The notes below the pieces were generated by a model that saw only the letters and a program-made list of their open reading frames with translations, searched no databases and had not been told where the DNA came from. Below are positions 35,106 to 44,604 of a DNA stretch of 64,000 nucleotides, in pieces. Each line of letters begins with the position of its first letter. The first letter of the stretch is position 1. Origin of the DNA: Veillonella atypica KON (lineage in GTDB: Bacteria; Bacillota; Negativicutes; Veillonellales; Veillonellaceae). A program made the position numbers and the translations under genes. Where the stretch lies: contig NZ_PPDE01000005.1 in assembly GCF_002959915.1 (NCBI RefSeq), positions 62,001 to 126,000 on the forward strand. Reading direction: 5' to 3'.

Positions 35106-37223
35106 TTATTTATCTTCCTCTATAGTAACATTTGGTTCGCTGCAAGCGAAGTTTGTATTGCTGTTAGGCAATTGAGAAGGGTCTAACTCAATATCAAAAT
35201 CGCCTACGGATACAAATGTTTCACCAGATTTACCTAATGCGTCTGGAACGATGGAGAAGGTATTGGAAATACCGTCAGAGCAATCGCGCCATGGCATTTT
35301 TGCAACGGAAGACAACGAAGCTACAGCACCGTGAGAGTCACGACCATGCATAGGGTTAGCACCAGGAGCGAATGCTTGACCAGCCTTACGGCCATCTGGT
35401 GTGGAACCTGTTGCAGTACCATATACTACGTTAGAAGTAATTGTTAACAAGCTCATAGTAGGAACGGATTGACGGTATGTAGGATGTTTACGAACCTTGT
35501 TCATAAATGTGGATACAACCATGGAAGCCAAGCTATCTACACGATCGTCATCGTTACCATATTTAGGGAATTCACCTTCGATTTCGAAATCAACAGCGAT
35601 GCCGTTTTCGTCACGAATAGGTTTTACCTTTGCGTATTTAATAGCGGACAAGGAGTCAGCTACTACGGATAAACCAGCAATGCCAGTTGCGAACCAGCGA
35701 GTTACCTTGCGGTCATGCAATGCCATTTCTAGTTTTTCATAAGCGTATTTATCATGCATGTAGTGAATGATGTTCAATGCGTTTACATATACGCCTGCCA
35801 ACCATTCCATCATGTCGTCGAATTTTTCCCATACTTCGTCAAAGTCTAAGTATTCGGATGTAATAGGGCGGTATTTAGGACCGATTTGTTTCTTAAGTTT
35901 TTCGTCAACGCCGCCGTTGATTGCATAAAGCAAGCATTTTGCTAGGTTAGAACGAGCGCCGAAGAATTGCATTTCTTTACCAATACGCATTGGAGATACG
36001 CAACATGCGATTGCATAGTCATCACCGGAGTTAGGACGCATCAATTCGTCGTTTTCGTATTGGATAGAAGATGTTTCGATAGATAACTTCGCGCAGAAAC
36101 GGCGGAAGCCGATAGGCATGCGAGGGGACCATAATACAGTGAGGTTTGGTTCTGGAGCAGGACCAAGGTTAGTCAATGTATGTAGGTAACGGAAGGACAT
36201 TTTGGAAACCAATGTACGGCCGTCAGTACCCATACCACCGATAGATTCCGTAGTCCAAACAGGGTCGCCTGTGAACAAGTTGTTGTATTCGTGGATACGT
36301 GCAAAGCGAACCATACGCAATTTCATGATGAAATGATCTACGAATTCTTGGATTTGTTCTTCTGTGTATGTGCCGTTGCGAAGGTCGCGTTCAGCGTAGA
36401 TATCGAGGAATGTAGAGTTACGGCCGATGGACATAGCGGCACCATTTTGTTCTTTGATGGCGCCAAGGTAGCCGAAGTAAATCCATTGCATAGCTTCTTT
36501 AACATCTTTAGCTGGTTCGGAAATATCGTAACCATAGGATGCAGCCATTTCTTTCAATTCTTTCAAGGAACGAATTTGTTCTTTGATCTCTTCGCGGTCT
36601 CGGATTATGTCCTCAAGCATATCACCCATAGTGATATTGAATTCTTGGTTTTTCTCTTCGATTAAGTAGTCGATACCATATAGAGCGATACGACGATAGT
36701 CACCGATGATACGGCCACGGCTGTATGCATCTGGCAAACCAGTTACGATGTGTGCTGTACGAGCGGCACGCATTTCTGGAGTGTAAACATCGAATACGCC
36801 GTCATTGTGCGTTTTACGGTGCTTTTTGAAGAAGTCCTCTGTTTGAGGATCCATTTTAAAGCCATATTCTTCAATAGCAGATTTTGCTGTACGAAGGCCG
36901 CCATAAGGGAACATAGCGCGTTTTAGAGGCTTATCAGTTTGTAAACCAACGATTGTTTCAAGGTCTTTGTCGATATATCCTGGCGCATGCGCAGTGATGT
37001 GTGTTGCCACGGAAGTATCGGCATCAAGCATGCCACCTTTTTCGCGTTCTTCTTCGTATAGTTTCATTACCTTGTCCCACAATTTTGTAGTACGTTCTGT
37101 AGGACCAACTAGGAAGGAGTCGTCCCCTTCATAGGGAACATAGTTTCTTTGGATAAAGTCGCGTACGTCAATCGCTTTATCCCACACACCTGTGTTGAAA
37201 TCTTTCCATGCAGTATGTTGCAT
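35106..37223 (-). CDS. pflB: Pyruvate formate-lyase large part, lacking the glycyl-radical domain
   Basis: About 705 residues. It matches PFL throughout, with the catalytic Cys-Cys pair in [13 protein letters not shown] and [20 protein letters not shown] near the end. The chain stops after [15 protein letters not shown] plus ~30 unrelated residues, precisely where a normal PFL continues into the linker and RVSGYAV loop. That missing part is the next gene. Start at 37223 behind GGAGG; 18 upstream codons lack support. It converts pyruvate + CoA to acetyl-CoA + formate, needing assembly with the small subunit. Confidence 0.92.
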   Translation of the reverse strand: MQHTAWKDFNTGVWDKAIDVRDFIQRNYVPYEGDDSFLVGPTERTTKLWDKVMKLYEEEREKGGMLDADTSVATHITAHAPGYIDKDLETIVGLQTDKPLKRAMFPYGGLRTAKSAIEEYGFKMDPQTEDFFKKHRKTHNDGVFDVYTPEMRAARTAHIVTGLPDAYSRGRIIGDYRRIALYGIDYLIEEKNQEFNITMGDMLEDIIRDREEIKEQIRSLKELKEMAASYGYDISEPAKDVKEAMQWIYFGYLGAIKEQNGAAMSIGRNSTFLDIYAERDLRNGTYTEEQIQEFVDHFIMKLRMVRFARIHEYNNLFTGDPVWTTESIGGMGTDGRTLVSKMSFRYLHTLTNLGPAPEPNLTVLWSPRMPIGFRRFCAKLSIETSSIQYENDELMRPNSGDDYAIACCVSPMRIGKEMQFFGARSNLAKCLLYAINGGVDEKLKKQIGPKYRPITSEYLDFDEVWEKFDDMMEWLAGVYVNALNIIHYMHDKYAYEKLEMALHDRKVTRWFATGIAGLSVVADSLSAIKYAKVKPIRDENGIAVDFEIEGEFPKYGNDDDRVDSLASMVVSTFMNKVRKHPTYRQSVPTMSLLTITSNVVYGTATGSTPDGRKAGQAFAPGANPMHGRDSHGAVASLSSVAKMPWRDCSDGISNTFSIVPDALGKSGETFVSVGDFDIELDPSQLPNSNTNFACSEPNVTIEEDK

Positions 37224-37601
37224 TTTGCACCTCCATAAATGGATATAACTATAGATTTTGATATATCTAGTGTACAATGTTTATCTAAAACTCACAATAT
37301 ATAAATGATATGGATTTTCAATACATACTATGCAAATTTCGTAAGAATAGATGTTATTTGTAATTTAATAATATTGAAAACACTACATAAATATATTAAA
37401 AGTGTAGTACTTAACTTGCTTTATTTGGATGTGTATATTTGAAAGAATTATTTTTTATATTATCTTTAAATAATGAAAATTTATATCAATAAATGGAAAG
37501 TATTCGATATATTGTGATGGATCTTCTTGGAATTGTAGGGCGTTATTATGGTAATATTTAGATAGTATTGATTATGGAATTACGTAGAAAGGTAGATGCT
37601 A
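37224..37601. other. AT-rich divergent spacer pflB / EamA gene
   Basis: About 375 bases, very AT-rich, with no gene. It must contain the pfl promoter(s). I see no clear FNR or ArcA site and no stable hairpin. Confidence 0.4.
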
Positions 37602-38468
37602 ATGACAAATCGTATGAAAGCCATTTTAGGGGCATCTGCCACCATTGCCGTTTGGGCTACGGCGTTTCCTTTTGGTAAAGTAGCATTGCAATCAGTAGAT
37701 GCATTGACACTCTCGGTAGCGAGGGTTGTAGGTGGTGCTATACTTATGCTAATTATTGGTGTATTTAAGGGATTACATATACCTACATCTTGGCGTGAGT
37801 GGGGCATATATATTTTGTTAGGGGCTACAGGAAATTTCGTTTACCAAGTCGTTTTTAATGAAGGATTGCGAACAATACCTGCCGCTACATCTAGTATTAT
37901 TATGGCTTTGACACCGATGACTACAGCATTGATGGCATTGGTAGTCTATAAGGACAAAATACGCCCTATAGGTTGGATCTTCACCATAACTGCTTTTATA
38001 GGTGTGGCCGTTATTATTCTTTGGAATTCCACTTTGACCATTCCAATGGGGGCCATATGGACGTTGATTGGTATGATACTGTTTGCGGTTTATAATATTC
38101 TAAATCGCGGGCTTAGTCTGAAAGGTTATAACTCTATTACTATCGCTATGTGGTCCATGTTTACAGGTGCCATTATGGCACTACCTTTTGCAGATCATGC
38201 TATTGAAATGATTGGAGCCGCACCAATTACTGCGAAGCTTGCTATGGTATACCTAGCATTCTTTTCCAGTGCATTAGGATTCGTATTCTGGAGCTATGCC
38301 TTTGAACATGCTGAAAAAGTTTCGGATGTAACCAATTTTATGTATATTTCGCCAATCGTGGCAGCCGTAGTAGCAGCCTTTTTATTAGGAGAATATCCTA
38401 ATATGGGACTCTATATTGGAGCGCCAATTATACTAGGATCATTATTCTTATTTAATCGATATAGATAA
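37602..38468 (+). CDS. EamA/DMT-family transporter
   Basis: About 288 residues with ten hydrophobic segments in two EamA repeats (residues ~1-135 and ~145-285). The N-terminal IAVWATAFPFGKVALQSVDA block and PEIHEA-like repeat pattern (LTPMTTALMALVVYKDK; FMYISPIVAAVVAAFLLGEY) are typical of RhaT/YdcZ-like drug or metabolite carriers. GAAAGG lies 10 bases upstream of 37602; another ATG at 37596 is possible. Substrate unknown. Divergent from pfl. Confidence 0.82.
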   Translation: MTNRMKAILGASATIAVWATAFPFGKVALQSVDALTLSVARVVGGAILMLIIGVFKGLHIPTSWREWGIYILLGATGNFVYQVVFNEGLRTIPAATSSIIMALTPMTTALMALVVYKDKIRPIGWIFTITAFIGVAVIILWNSTLTIPMGAIWTLIGMILFAVYNILNRGLSLKGYNSITIAMWSMFTGAIMALPFADHAIEMIGAAPITAKLAMVYLAFFSSALGFVFWSYAFEHAEKVSDVTNFMYISPIVAAVVAAFLLGEYPNMGLYIGAPIILGSLFLFNRYR

Positions 38469-38470
38469 AT

Positions 38471-38559
38471 AAAAGAACCTCAACCTTTTTTGAACTGCAT
38501 CCCAAAAATTAGACACAATTTTTGGAGGTGCAGTTCATTTAGTGTTGAGGTTCTTTTTT
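38471..38559 (+). terminator. Terminator of the EamA gene interrupted by a 47-bp palindrome
   Basis: Outer stem AAAAGAACCTCAAC (38471-38484) and GTTGAGGTTCTTTTTT (38544-38559). The loop is occupied by a second perfect-ended palindrome at 38491-38537 (listed separately). Confidence 0.8.
38491..38537. mobile_element. Palindrome resembling two fused IS3-family (IS150-type) ends
   Basis: TGAACTGCATCCCAAAAATT - AGACAC - AATTTTTGGAGGTGCAGTTC(A). The left half looks like the TGnACTGCacCC...AAAAATTAGACA terminus common to IS150-type IS3 elements, and the right half is nearly its complement. It could be a remnant or minimal MITE left by an IS; there is no transposase. Confidence 0.5.
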
Positions 38560-38675
38560 GTGTTTGACAGTCATTATAAATTGTAGTAATCTAAGTATAC
38601 AATTAAAACATACTTTAAAGATATGTTTTAGAAAAATATTAATTCCTACTAATGTATAGGGAAAGAGGTGGTACA

Positions 38676-39698
38676 GTGATTGCTATACGAAATGTAACGA
38701 AAGAGTTTGACGTTAATAAGCAAAAGGTTACTGCATTATCTGATGTAAACTTTACCATAGAAAAAGGCGATATATTTGGCATTATTGGCTTTAGTGGAGC
38801 TGGTAAATCTACACTGCTTCGCATGATTAATGCCTTAGAGGTACCTACCTCTGGTCATGTTGAAATAGATGGTGTGAATATCAATGGTTTAAGTTTTAAT
38901 GAGCTTAGAAAGGTTCGTAAGCGCATCGGTATGGTTTTTCAACAGTTCAATTTGTTGAATGCCAAATCTGTGTATGATAATGTGGCTATCCCACTAATTC
39001 TTAATAAGGTGCCAAAATCCGACATTGATAAAAAAGTTAAAACCTTATTAGACTTTGTTGATTTGGGCGATAAAGCAAATGCATATCCTGGAGAATTATC
39101 TGGTGGTCAAAAACAACGCGTTGGTATTGCTCGTGCATTAGCTACAGATCCATCCATATTGCTTTGTGATGAAGCAACCAGCGCTCTAGACCCTGATACG
39201 ACAGAATCTATATTACAATTACTAGAACGTGTTAATCGTGAATTAGGAGTAACAGTAGTTATCGTAACTCATGAGATTGATGTAATTCAGAAAATATGTA
39301 ATCGAGTTGTAGTTATGGAGCATGGAAAGCTCATAGAGAGCGGATCTGTACTTGAGGTGTTTAGTAAACCTAAACACGAAACAACAAAGCGCTTTGTTAG
39401 GACTGTAATTCCTGATGAAATTCCATCAACAGTGAAACATACATTAGCTTGTGATAAAAGGCCATACACAATTCTTAAGATGCATTTCTTAGGAAATAAT
39501 ACGACAGATAATGTTCTATATCATATTAATAAAACCTTTGATTTAGAAACGAGTGTATTATTTGCTACGGTAACAGAGTTAGAACATACTGTACTTGGTA
39601 TATTCATTGTTCAGTTTATTGGCGATGATTTTGAGGTGGGCAAGGTAAAAGAGTATCTTGTTGCTCAAGGTATTGAATGGCAGGAGGTGACACTATAA
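38676..39698 (+). CDS. metN: Methionine ABC transporter ATP-binding protein
   Basis: About 340 residues. Walker A GFSGAGKST, Q-loop VFQQFNLLNAKSVYDNVAIP, signature LSGGQKQRVGIARALA and Walker B SILLCDEATSALD, followed by a ~90-residue C-terminal NIL domain that senses methionine. Translation probably starts at GTG 38676 behind AGAGGTGG; the frame continues eight codons further up without a better site. First gene of metNIQ; its end overlaps the metI frame by ~22 bases. Confidence 0.92.
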   Translation: MIAIRNVTKEFDVNKQKVTALSDVNFTIEKGDIFGIIGFSGAGKSTLLRMINALEVPTSGHVEIDGVNINGLSFNELRKVRKRIGMVFQQFNLLNAKSVYDNVAIPLILNKVPKSDIDKKVKTLLDFVDLGDKANAYPGELSGGQKQRVGIARALATDPSILLCDEATSALDPDTTESILQLLERVNRELGVTVVIVTHEIDVIQKICNRVVVMEHGKLIESGSVLEVFSKPKHETTKRFVRTVIPDEIPSTVKHTLACDKRPYTILKMHFLGNNTTDNVLYHINKTFDLETSVLFATVTELEHTVLGIFIVQFIGDDFEVGKVKEYLVAQGIEWQEVTL

Positions 39699-40370
39699 TG
39701 GATTTCTTCATGCAAGAACTTGGTGTTCCAGGATCGCAGTTATTATTAGCCGCAGAACAGACATTATATATGGTGTTCCTATCTCTATTCATTGGTACAG
39801 TACTAGGTCTAATTATCGCAGTCACACTAGTAGTAACAAATCCTAATGGTATCGTTAAAAATAGTATTGTTTATACCATTACAAATACAATTGTTAATGT
39901 TGTGCGTTCTGTACCATTTATCATTTTGATGGTGTTTATATTACCGTTAACTAAGATGATTGTAGGTACGCGCGTAGGAACAATGGCGGCTATTGTTCCG
40001 CTTGTAATATTTATTGCACCGTATTTAGCTCGGTTGTTTGAAAACTCGATTCTAGAGGTTAATAAAGGTATTATCGAAGCAGCACAATCGATGGGGGCCT
40101 CTTCATTTTGAAGTGATTTGGCATTTTCTTTTACCAGAAGCAAAGGGTTCGCTTATTTTATCTATTACAACGGGTACTATTGGTCTAATCGGTGCTACTG
40201 CTATGGCTGGTGCTATTGGTGCTGGTGGTGTAGGTGATTTGGCCCTCACCTATGGTTATGAACGGTTGAACTTCCCATTGATGTTATTTACCGTTGTTAT
40301 TTTAATTATTTTTGTTCAAATTATTCAAACAATAGGCAACTACTTTGCACGTCGTGCGCGTCGTTCCTAA
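39698..40370 (+). pseudogene. metI: Methionine ABC transporter permease, frameshifted
   Basis: From ATG at 39698 the frame reads as MetI (MDFFMQELGVPGSQLLLAAE..., five hydrophobic segments) to a premature TGA at 40109-40111, directly after SMGASSF. Dropping one T from TTTTGA at 40106-40109 restores SFEVIWHFLLPEAKGS and the rest of MetI to 40370, including the coupling loop and the SAMAGAIGAGGVGDL-like end. All other parts are intact. It is therefore a single +1-base change: a recent mutation, a sequencing error or, less likely, +1 recoding at TTT-TGA. metN and metQ on either side look functional. Confidence 0.88.
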
Positions 40371-40424
40371 TTTGATGAAATAGATTTTAGTTATATTGAT
40401 TGTGAAAGTATAGGAGAAAATACT

Positions 40425-41249
40425 ATGAAATTTAAAAAGCTTCTTGCCCTTGGTGCGGCATTAGTATTTAGCGTAGCTTTTATCGCCGGCTGCGGTTCTA
40501 ATAATAGCGATAATGGTGCAAAAAAAGAGTTAACCTACAGTAAATCTCAAGGCCCTTACTCTGAATTATTTGAAAAAGGTGTAAAACCAATTTTGGAGAA
40601 ACAAGGCTATACCTTTAAAGGTGTAGATATGTCTGATTTGGTACAAGCTGACCAAGTGTTAAGTGATGGTGAGGTTGACTTTAACGTTGAACAACATACA
40701 GCATACATGAAAAACTTTAACGAAAAACAAAATGGTCATCTTGTAGCATTAACACCAATTCCAACAGTACCAGCAGGTATCTTTAGTGGTTCTAAAACAT
40801 CTTTAGATCAAGTAGCAGATGGCGACACTATTGCTGTACCTAATGATGCATCCAACATGGCTCGTGCTTATGCGTTATTGCAAAAAATCGGTTGGATTAA
40901 GCTTGATCCTAACAAAGATTTAGCAACAGTAACTCAAGCAGATATTATTGAAAATCCAAAACATCTTAAATTTACAGAAATGAAATCCCTTACAATTCCG
41001 TCTGTACGTACTGATTTCGATTATATCGTTATTACAGGCGCTATTATTTATAATGCAAAAATTGATCCTAAATCTGCATTGGCAAATGAAGACGTATTGC
41101 CACAATGGTTATTACAACTCGTAGTTAATGAGAAAAACAAAGATGCACAATGGGCAAAAGACATCGTAGCAGCTTACCACTCTCAAGAATTCAAAGACTA
41201 CATGGAAAAAAATAACAATGGCCTATGGTTTGTACCAAAAGGTGAATAA
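40425..41249 (+). CDS. metQ: Methionine-binding lipoprotein
   Basis: A 274-residue protein with lipobox FIAGC at residues ~19-23, then a NlpA/MetQ domain. Segments ILEKQGYTFKGVDMSDLVQ, DVNVEQH-like DFNVEQHTAYMKNFN, VPNDASNMARAYALLQKIGW and the late DFDYIVITG are typical. TAGGAGA precedes the start. It ends the metNIQ operon with a strong terminator. It delivers L-/D-methionine to MetNI, whose permease is frameshifted here. Confidence 0.92.
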   Translation: MKFKKLLALGAALVFSVAFIAGCGSNNSDNGAKKELTYSKSQGPYSELFEKGVKPILEKQGYTFKGVDMSDLVQADQVLSDGEVDFNVEQHTAYMKNFNEKQNGHLVALTPIPTVPAGIFSGSKTSLDQVADGDTIAVPNDASNMARAYALLQKIGWIKLDPNKDLATVTQADIIENPKHLKFTEMKSLTIPSVRTDFDYIVITGAIIYNAKIDPKSALANEDVLPQWLLQLVVNEKNKDAQWAKDIVAAYHSQEFKDYMEKNNNGLWFVPKGE

Positions 41250-41356
41250 GAAGGGATACTAAATCGAAATAAAGTATCTTGGTGTTCTACTTGTTCTCTA
41301 GATAGGTTCATGATATACTTTTACTAGAGAAACGTGCTATGCATATGCACAAATAA

Positions 41357-41399
41357 GAGAACCACTGATAAGTTGCAGCTTATCAGTGGTTCTTTTGTT
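41357..41399 (+). terminator. Terminator of metNIQ
   Basis: AGAACCACTGATAAG / CTTATCAGTGGTTCTTTT. Confidence 0.85.
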
Positions 41400-41418
41400 T
41401 TTACGGAACAACCCGAGG

Positions 41419-41523
41419 CTAGTTACCAATTAACAAAAATAGCAAGTCTAACCATTTACAAATATAATAAGAAATTATATTTATCATGACTGCTAAGAGA
41501 AGAGAAACAAACGTACTACGCAT
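41419..41523 (-). CDS. 34-residue hydrophobic peptide (type I toxin-like candidate)
   Basis: ATG at 41523 on the minus strand follows AAAGGAGG with six bases spacing, a near-perfect ribosome site. The product is a 34-residue peptide: MRSTFVSLLLAVMINIISYY then ICKWLDLLFLLIGN. One transmembrane helix is followed by a C-x-W-L-D block like that of small Firmicute membrane peptides, some of them type I toxins. It is convergent with metQ. No antisense RNA gene could be identified by eye, so the toxin role is a guess. Confidence 0.6.
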   Translation of the reverse strand: MRSTFVSLLLAVMINIISYYICKWLDLLFLLIGN

Positions 41524-41830
41524 AATGCACCTCCTTTCCATTACCGGATTTGGAAAGGTTGGTAACATCTTTATTTTAGTACTAATATTTACATTGGAGT
41601 ATATTAAAGAAATGATTAATATCGATGCAGATAGAGTATATATTTATAGAGTTTTGAATATCATTTTTCACAAAAAGTTATAAATAATCCAATGTTATTA
41701 AATACTATTACCTAAAGTTTGTTGTCTATTAATAATATTTATGATTAAAATCATGTACCGTTCTATAGAATTCTGATATACTAGACGAGCATTTTTGCAA
41801 ATTTATATCTTTAAGTAAGGAGTGTTTCTA
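41524..41830. promoter_or_regulatory. Spacer before the DASS carrier gene
   Basis: AT-rich. It holds the leader/promoter of the small peptide (minus strand) and, near 41775-41785, TGATATACT, a good extended -10 for the carrier gene. A 65-codon + strand frame here (41486-41683) has no ribosome site and overlaps the peptide gene. Confidence 0.45.
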
Positions 41831-43297
41831 ATGAAGTTGAATTGGAAATTATTCGCACCGCTTGTAGTAGCTATTATTGTATGGCTCATCGGTGCTCCTG
41901 AAGGTCTTAGCGCAAATTCTTGGATTTATGTAAGTATTTTCGCAGGCCTTGTGGTAGGGTTGATTTTAGAGCCAATCCCACCAGCTTTCATCGGTATCAT
42001 TGCTGTTACCGTGTCTATGTTGTTTAAGGTTGGTCCTGCCCCTGTGGTAGATAAAGCAACCGGTGTCGCTAAGGCGATTACTGATGCGCAAGCTATCAGC
42101 TGGGGCCTTAGTGGTTTCTCTAATGCCATCGTATGGTTGATCTTTGCCGCTTTCATGATTGGTATTGGTTATGAAAACTCTGGCCTTGGCCGTCGTATTG
42201 CTTTGTTCCTCGTAGCAAAGCTTGGCAAGTCCTCTTTAGGTCTTGGTTATGCTATCGCTATTACGGACCTTGTATTGGCTCCATTTATTCCAAGTAATGC
42301 GGCTCGTTCTGGTGGTACCATTTATCCAATCGTATCTAGTATTTGTCCGATGTTTGACTCCTATCCAGATAAGAACCCTCGTAAAATTGGTTCCTACTTG
42401 AACTGGGTAGCGTTGGCAACTACATGTGTGTCTAGCTCTATCTTCTTGACTGGTGCAGCGCCAAATCCATTGGCTCTAGAATTGTCTGCTAAATCTGGCA
42501 TCGTAGCGGCGAACTGGGGCACATGGTTCCTCGCATTCTTGCCAGTAGGCCTTATCTTGTTCATCATCACTCCATTGTTGACCTATGTATTCTGCAAACC
42601 AGAGGTGAAAGGCTCCCCTGAAATTGCAGCCTGGGCAAAGGATGAGTATAAGAAACTAGGTTCCATGACACGCAGTGAAATCTTCATGGCTTTGATTTCT
42701 GTATTGGCTCTTGTACTGTGGATTGGTGCTTCTACATTCAAAGTAAACCCTACAACAACAGCTTTGATCGTTATTATCTTGATGATTTTCACTAAGATTA
42801 TGACATGGCAAGACTTCCTTGCTAACAAACCAGCATGGAATGTTTTGACTTGGTTTGCGACACTCGTACCTATGGCTTCTGGCCTTAAAAATGTAGGCTT
42901 CTTGGAATGGCTTGCTAAATCTGCTGGTGGTTCTTTGGTTTCTTTAGATCCTACAATGGCAGTTCTTGGTTTGTTATTAGCATTCTGCTTGCTTCGTTAC
43001 TTCTTTGCTTCTGGCACTGCTTATGTAACAGCTATGGTAGGCTTGTTTGCTACTCTAATTCTTCAAATTCCTGGTGTTGATCCAGCTCAAGTTATGTTAA
43101 TTCTGTTAGTACCAATGGGTATTATGGGTATTCTCACACCATATGGTACTGGTCACAGCCCAATCTGGTTTGCTAGTGGCTATAACAAAGGTCCTGAATT
43201 CTGGAAATTAGGTGCTATCTTTGGGATTATCTACCTCGCGATCTTTATCGTGGTAGGGATTCCATGGATTCAGTTCGTAATGCCACTTTTAGGATAA
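41831..43297 (+). CDS. DASS-family anion carrier (CitT/TtdT-like)
   Basis: About 488 residues, 12 or more hydrophobic segments. The DASS (SLC13/ArsB-like) motifs are SGFSNAIVWLIFAAFMIGIG, LVLAPFIPSNAARSGGTIYP (SNT-like substrate loop) and the second half APNPLALEL and ASGTAYVTAM. It is close to bacterial citrate, tartrate or 2-oxoglutarate:succinate antiporters. Start 41831 follows TAAGGAG; a GTG at 41822 would add three residues. Its last codons are duplicated in inverted order in the hairpin at 43282-43395. Confidence 0.9.
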   Translation: MKLNWKLFAPLVVAIIVWLIGAPEGLSANSWIYVSIFAGLVVGLILEPIPPAFIGIIAVTVSMLFKVGPAPVVDKATGVAKAITDAQAISWGLSGFSNAIVWLIFAAFMIGIGYENSGLGRRIALFLVAKLGKSSLGLGYAIAITDLVLAPFIPSNAARSGGTIYPIVSSICPMFDSYPDKNPRKIGSYLNWVALATTCVSSSIFLTGAAPNPLALELSAKSGIVAANWGTWFLAFLPVGLILFIITPLLTYVFCKPEVKGSPEIAAWAKDEYKKLGSMTRSEIFMALISVLALVLWIGASTFKVNPTTTALIVIILMIFTKIMTWQDFLANKPAWNVLTWFATLVPMASGLKNVGFLEWLAKSAGGSLVSLDPTMAVLGLLLAFCLLRYFFASGTAYVTAMVGLFATLILQIPGVDPAQVMLILLVPMGIMGILTPYGTGHSPIWFASGYNKGPEFWKLGAIFGIIYLAIFIVVGIPWIQFVMPLLG

Positions 43298-43420
43298 TAA
43301 AATAGGGACCCACGGAACATTCTATTCGCACTCCAGTTCTTCGCAAGTCGCACTCACAGAATGTTCCGTGAGTCTTTTTTTATCCTAAAGTGGAGTGACT
43401 CACTCAGAGGCAAGTCGCTC
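43282..43420. repeat. Gene-end inverted duplication with core (locus F, after DASS gene); inner stem is a terminator
   Basis: Left arm 43282-43323 (starting inside the gene: CCACTTTTAGGATAA, i.e. the last codons and stop), short core 43324-43357 (ACTCCAGTTCTTCGCAAGTC...), right arm 43358-43395. The right arm ends TTATCCTAAAGTGG, an inverted copy of the gene end. The inner stem ACGGAACATTCT / AGAATGTTCCGT with a T-run is a terminator. GCAAGTCGC recurs at 43343 and 43410. Confidence 0.75.
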
Positions 43421-43514
43421 GATAGATATATTAGGGCTTTTTCATACCTAAAATGAACCTCTAGATTGTGTTATAATAACGCATATAGAGGTTGCATATA
43501 AACGCGAGGTATAT

Positions 43515-43919
43515 ATGTCTATTCTTGAACGTACGATACAATCAGTAATATTTGAACTGGGTGCGATTTTAATCGGGATGCTAGTCATTGAATTTATTCC
43601 TCATGAGGGGCAACCATTGTTGTTGATGATATTAATTTCGTTGACTGCAGTCATATGGAATTTCATATTTAACTGGATCTTTGATAAATTAGTACCAGGT
43701 GATCGATTGGCACGAGGTCCCGTAATTCGCACGATTCATGCTGTATTGTTTGAAGGTCTATTATTGGCGGCTACGGTGCCAATGATTATGTATATGATGA
43801 GTATCACCCTGTGGATGGCTTTTATTACGGATATTTCTATGACTTTGATTATCTTGGTGTACACCTATGTTTATAACTGGGTATATGATCGGGTACGTTT
43901 ATTTTTTGTGAAAGCTTAA
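43515..43919 (+). CDS. PACE-family efflux protein (AceI-like)
   Basis: A 134-residue protein with four transmembrane helices in two BTP repeats: residues 5-65 (ERTIQSVIFELGAILIGM ... WNFIFNWIFDKL) and 70-132 (RTIHAVLFEGLLLAATVP ... YNWVYDRVRLF). The paired R-x-x-(H/Q)-x-x-x-F-E and (W/Y)N-x-x-(F/Y)-D motifs are diagnostic for the proteobacterial antimicrobial compound efflux family (chlorhexidine, short diamines). The Glu in each FE pair is present, as needed for proton coupling. Likely in an operon with the next gene, 59 bases on. Confidence 0.9.
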   Translation: MSILERTIQSVIFELGAILIGMLVIEFIPHEGQPLLLMILISLTAVIWNFIFNWIFDKLVPGDRLARGPVIRTIHAVLFEGLLLAATVPMIMYMMSITLWMAFITDISMTLIILVYTYVYNWVYDRVRLFFVKA

Positions 43920-43978
43920 TGTATGTATTTGAGGTAAGTACCTCTTGTAAAGTATATATCGTATAAGGGGAGGTTCTT

Positions 43979-44479
43979 ATGTCTACAAAATCTATTACAG
44001 GTACCGGCCTTTTGTTGGCTGTAGCCTTGTTAGCGCAAAGTTTGCGTCTTATGTTTCCATTTATTCCAAATCAGATCAGCATGTTTCTTATTGGGTCTAT
44101 CACATCGGCTACATTTGTGCTTGCCACATGGCGTTATGGATGGAAAAATGGTCTTGTTATTGCTTGGGTTGCGCCAGTTGTAGCACATTTACAAGGCATG
44201 TTACCATTACCACCATTTATTTTTATTACAGGATTAGGCACGACAGCCTATGTATTAGTCGCACATTGGTTGCAATATAAACCAAAACTTTTACTTATTA
44301 TTGTGGCTGCATTGGTGAAAGCAGGCGTTCTATTTGGTGGATATTCGTTGTTTTTCTCTTTATTTCAACTTCCACCAAAGATTGTAAATACCATGCTCTT
44401 TGTATCTAGTTGGCCACAACTTGTGACATCCTCATTAGGGATTATATTGGCATTGCTCATTATGAAACGTGTTAAATAG
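43979..44479 (+). CDS. Small membrane protein resembling ECF S-component
   Basis: A 166-residue protein with five or six hydrophobic segments. GTGLLLAVALLAQSLRLMFP at the N-terminus and the FPFIP / LPLPPFIF loops recall substrate-binding S components of ECF vitamin transporters, but no subfamily (RibU, ThiT, BioY, QueT) was recognised. GGGGAGG lies eight bases upstream. It follows the PACE gene and ends at a bidirectional terminator. Confidence 0.55.
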   Translation: MSTKSITGTGLLLAVALLAQSLRLMFPFIPNQISMFLIGSITSATFVLATWRYGWKNGLVIAWVAPVVAHLQGMLPLPPFIFITGLGTTAYVLVAHWLQYKPKLLLIIVAALVKAGVLFGGYSLFFSLFQLPPKIVNTMLFVSSWPQLVTSSLGIILALLIMKRVK

Positions 44480-44516
44480 GTTTGATGGTTCTTTTATAAT
44501 ACATCAAATAGATAAT

Positions 44517-44591
44517 AAAAAGGTGTTACACATCCTCGTTGTATTGATAACAGCTAGTACTGTTTCAATGGGGGATGTAGTAACACCTTTT
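44517..44591. terminator. Bidirectional terminator
   Basis: AAAAGGTGTTACACATCCTC pairs with GGGGATGTAGTAACACCTTTTT across a 34-base loop, between convergent genes. Confidence 0.75.
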
Positions 44592-44604
44592 TATATGAGA
44601 TATT

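Noticed and set aside
38560-38675. SAM or T-box leader before metN
   Set aside because: The leader is too short and no T-box or SAM-box motif is visible.
41486-41683. 65-codon plus-strand frame upstream of the DASS gene
   Set aside because: No Shine-Dalgarno; it overlaps the better supported 34-residue minus-strand gene, whose ribosome site it reads through in reverse.
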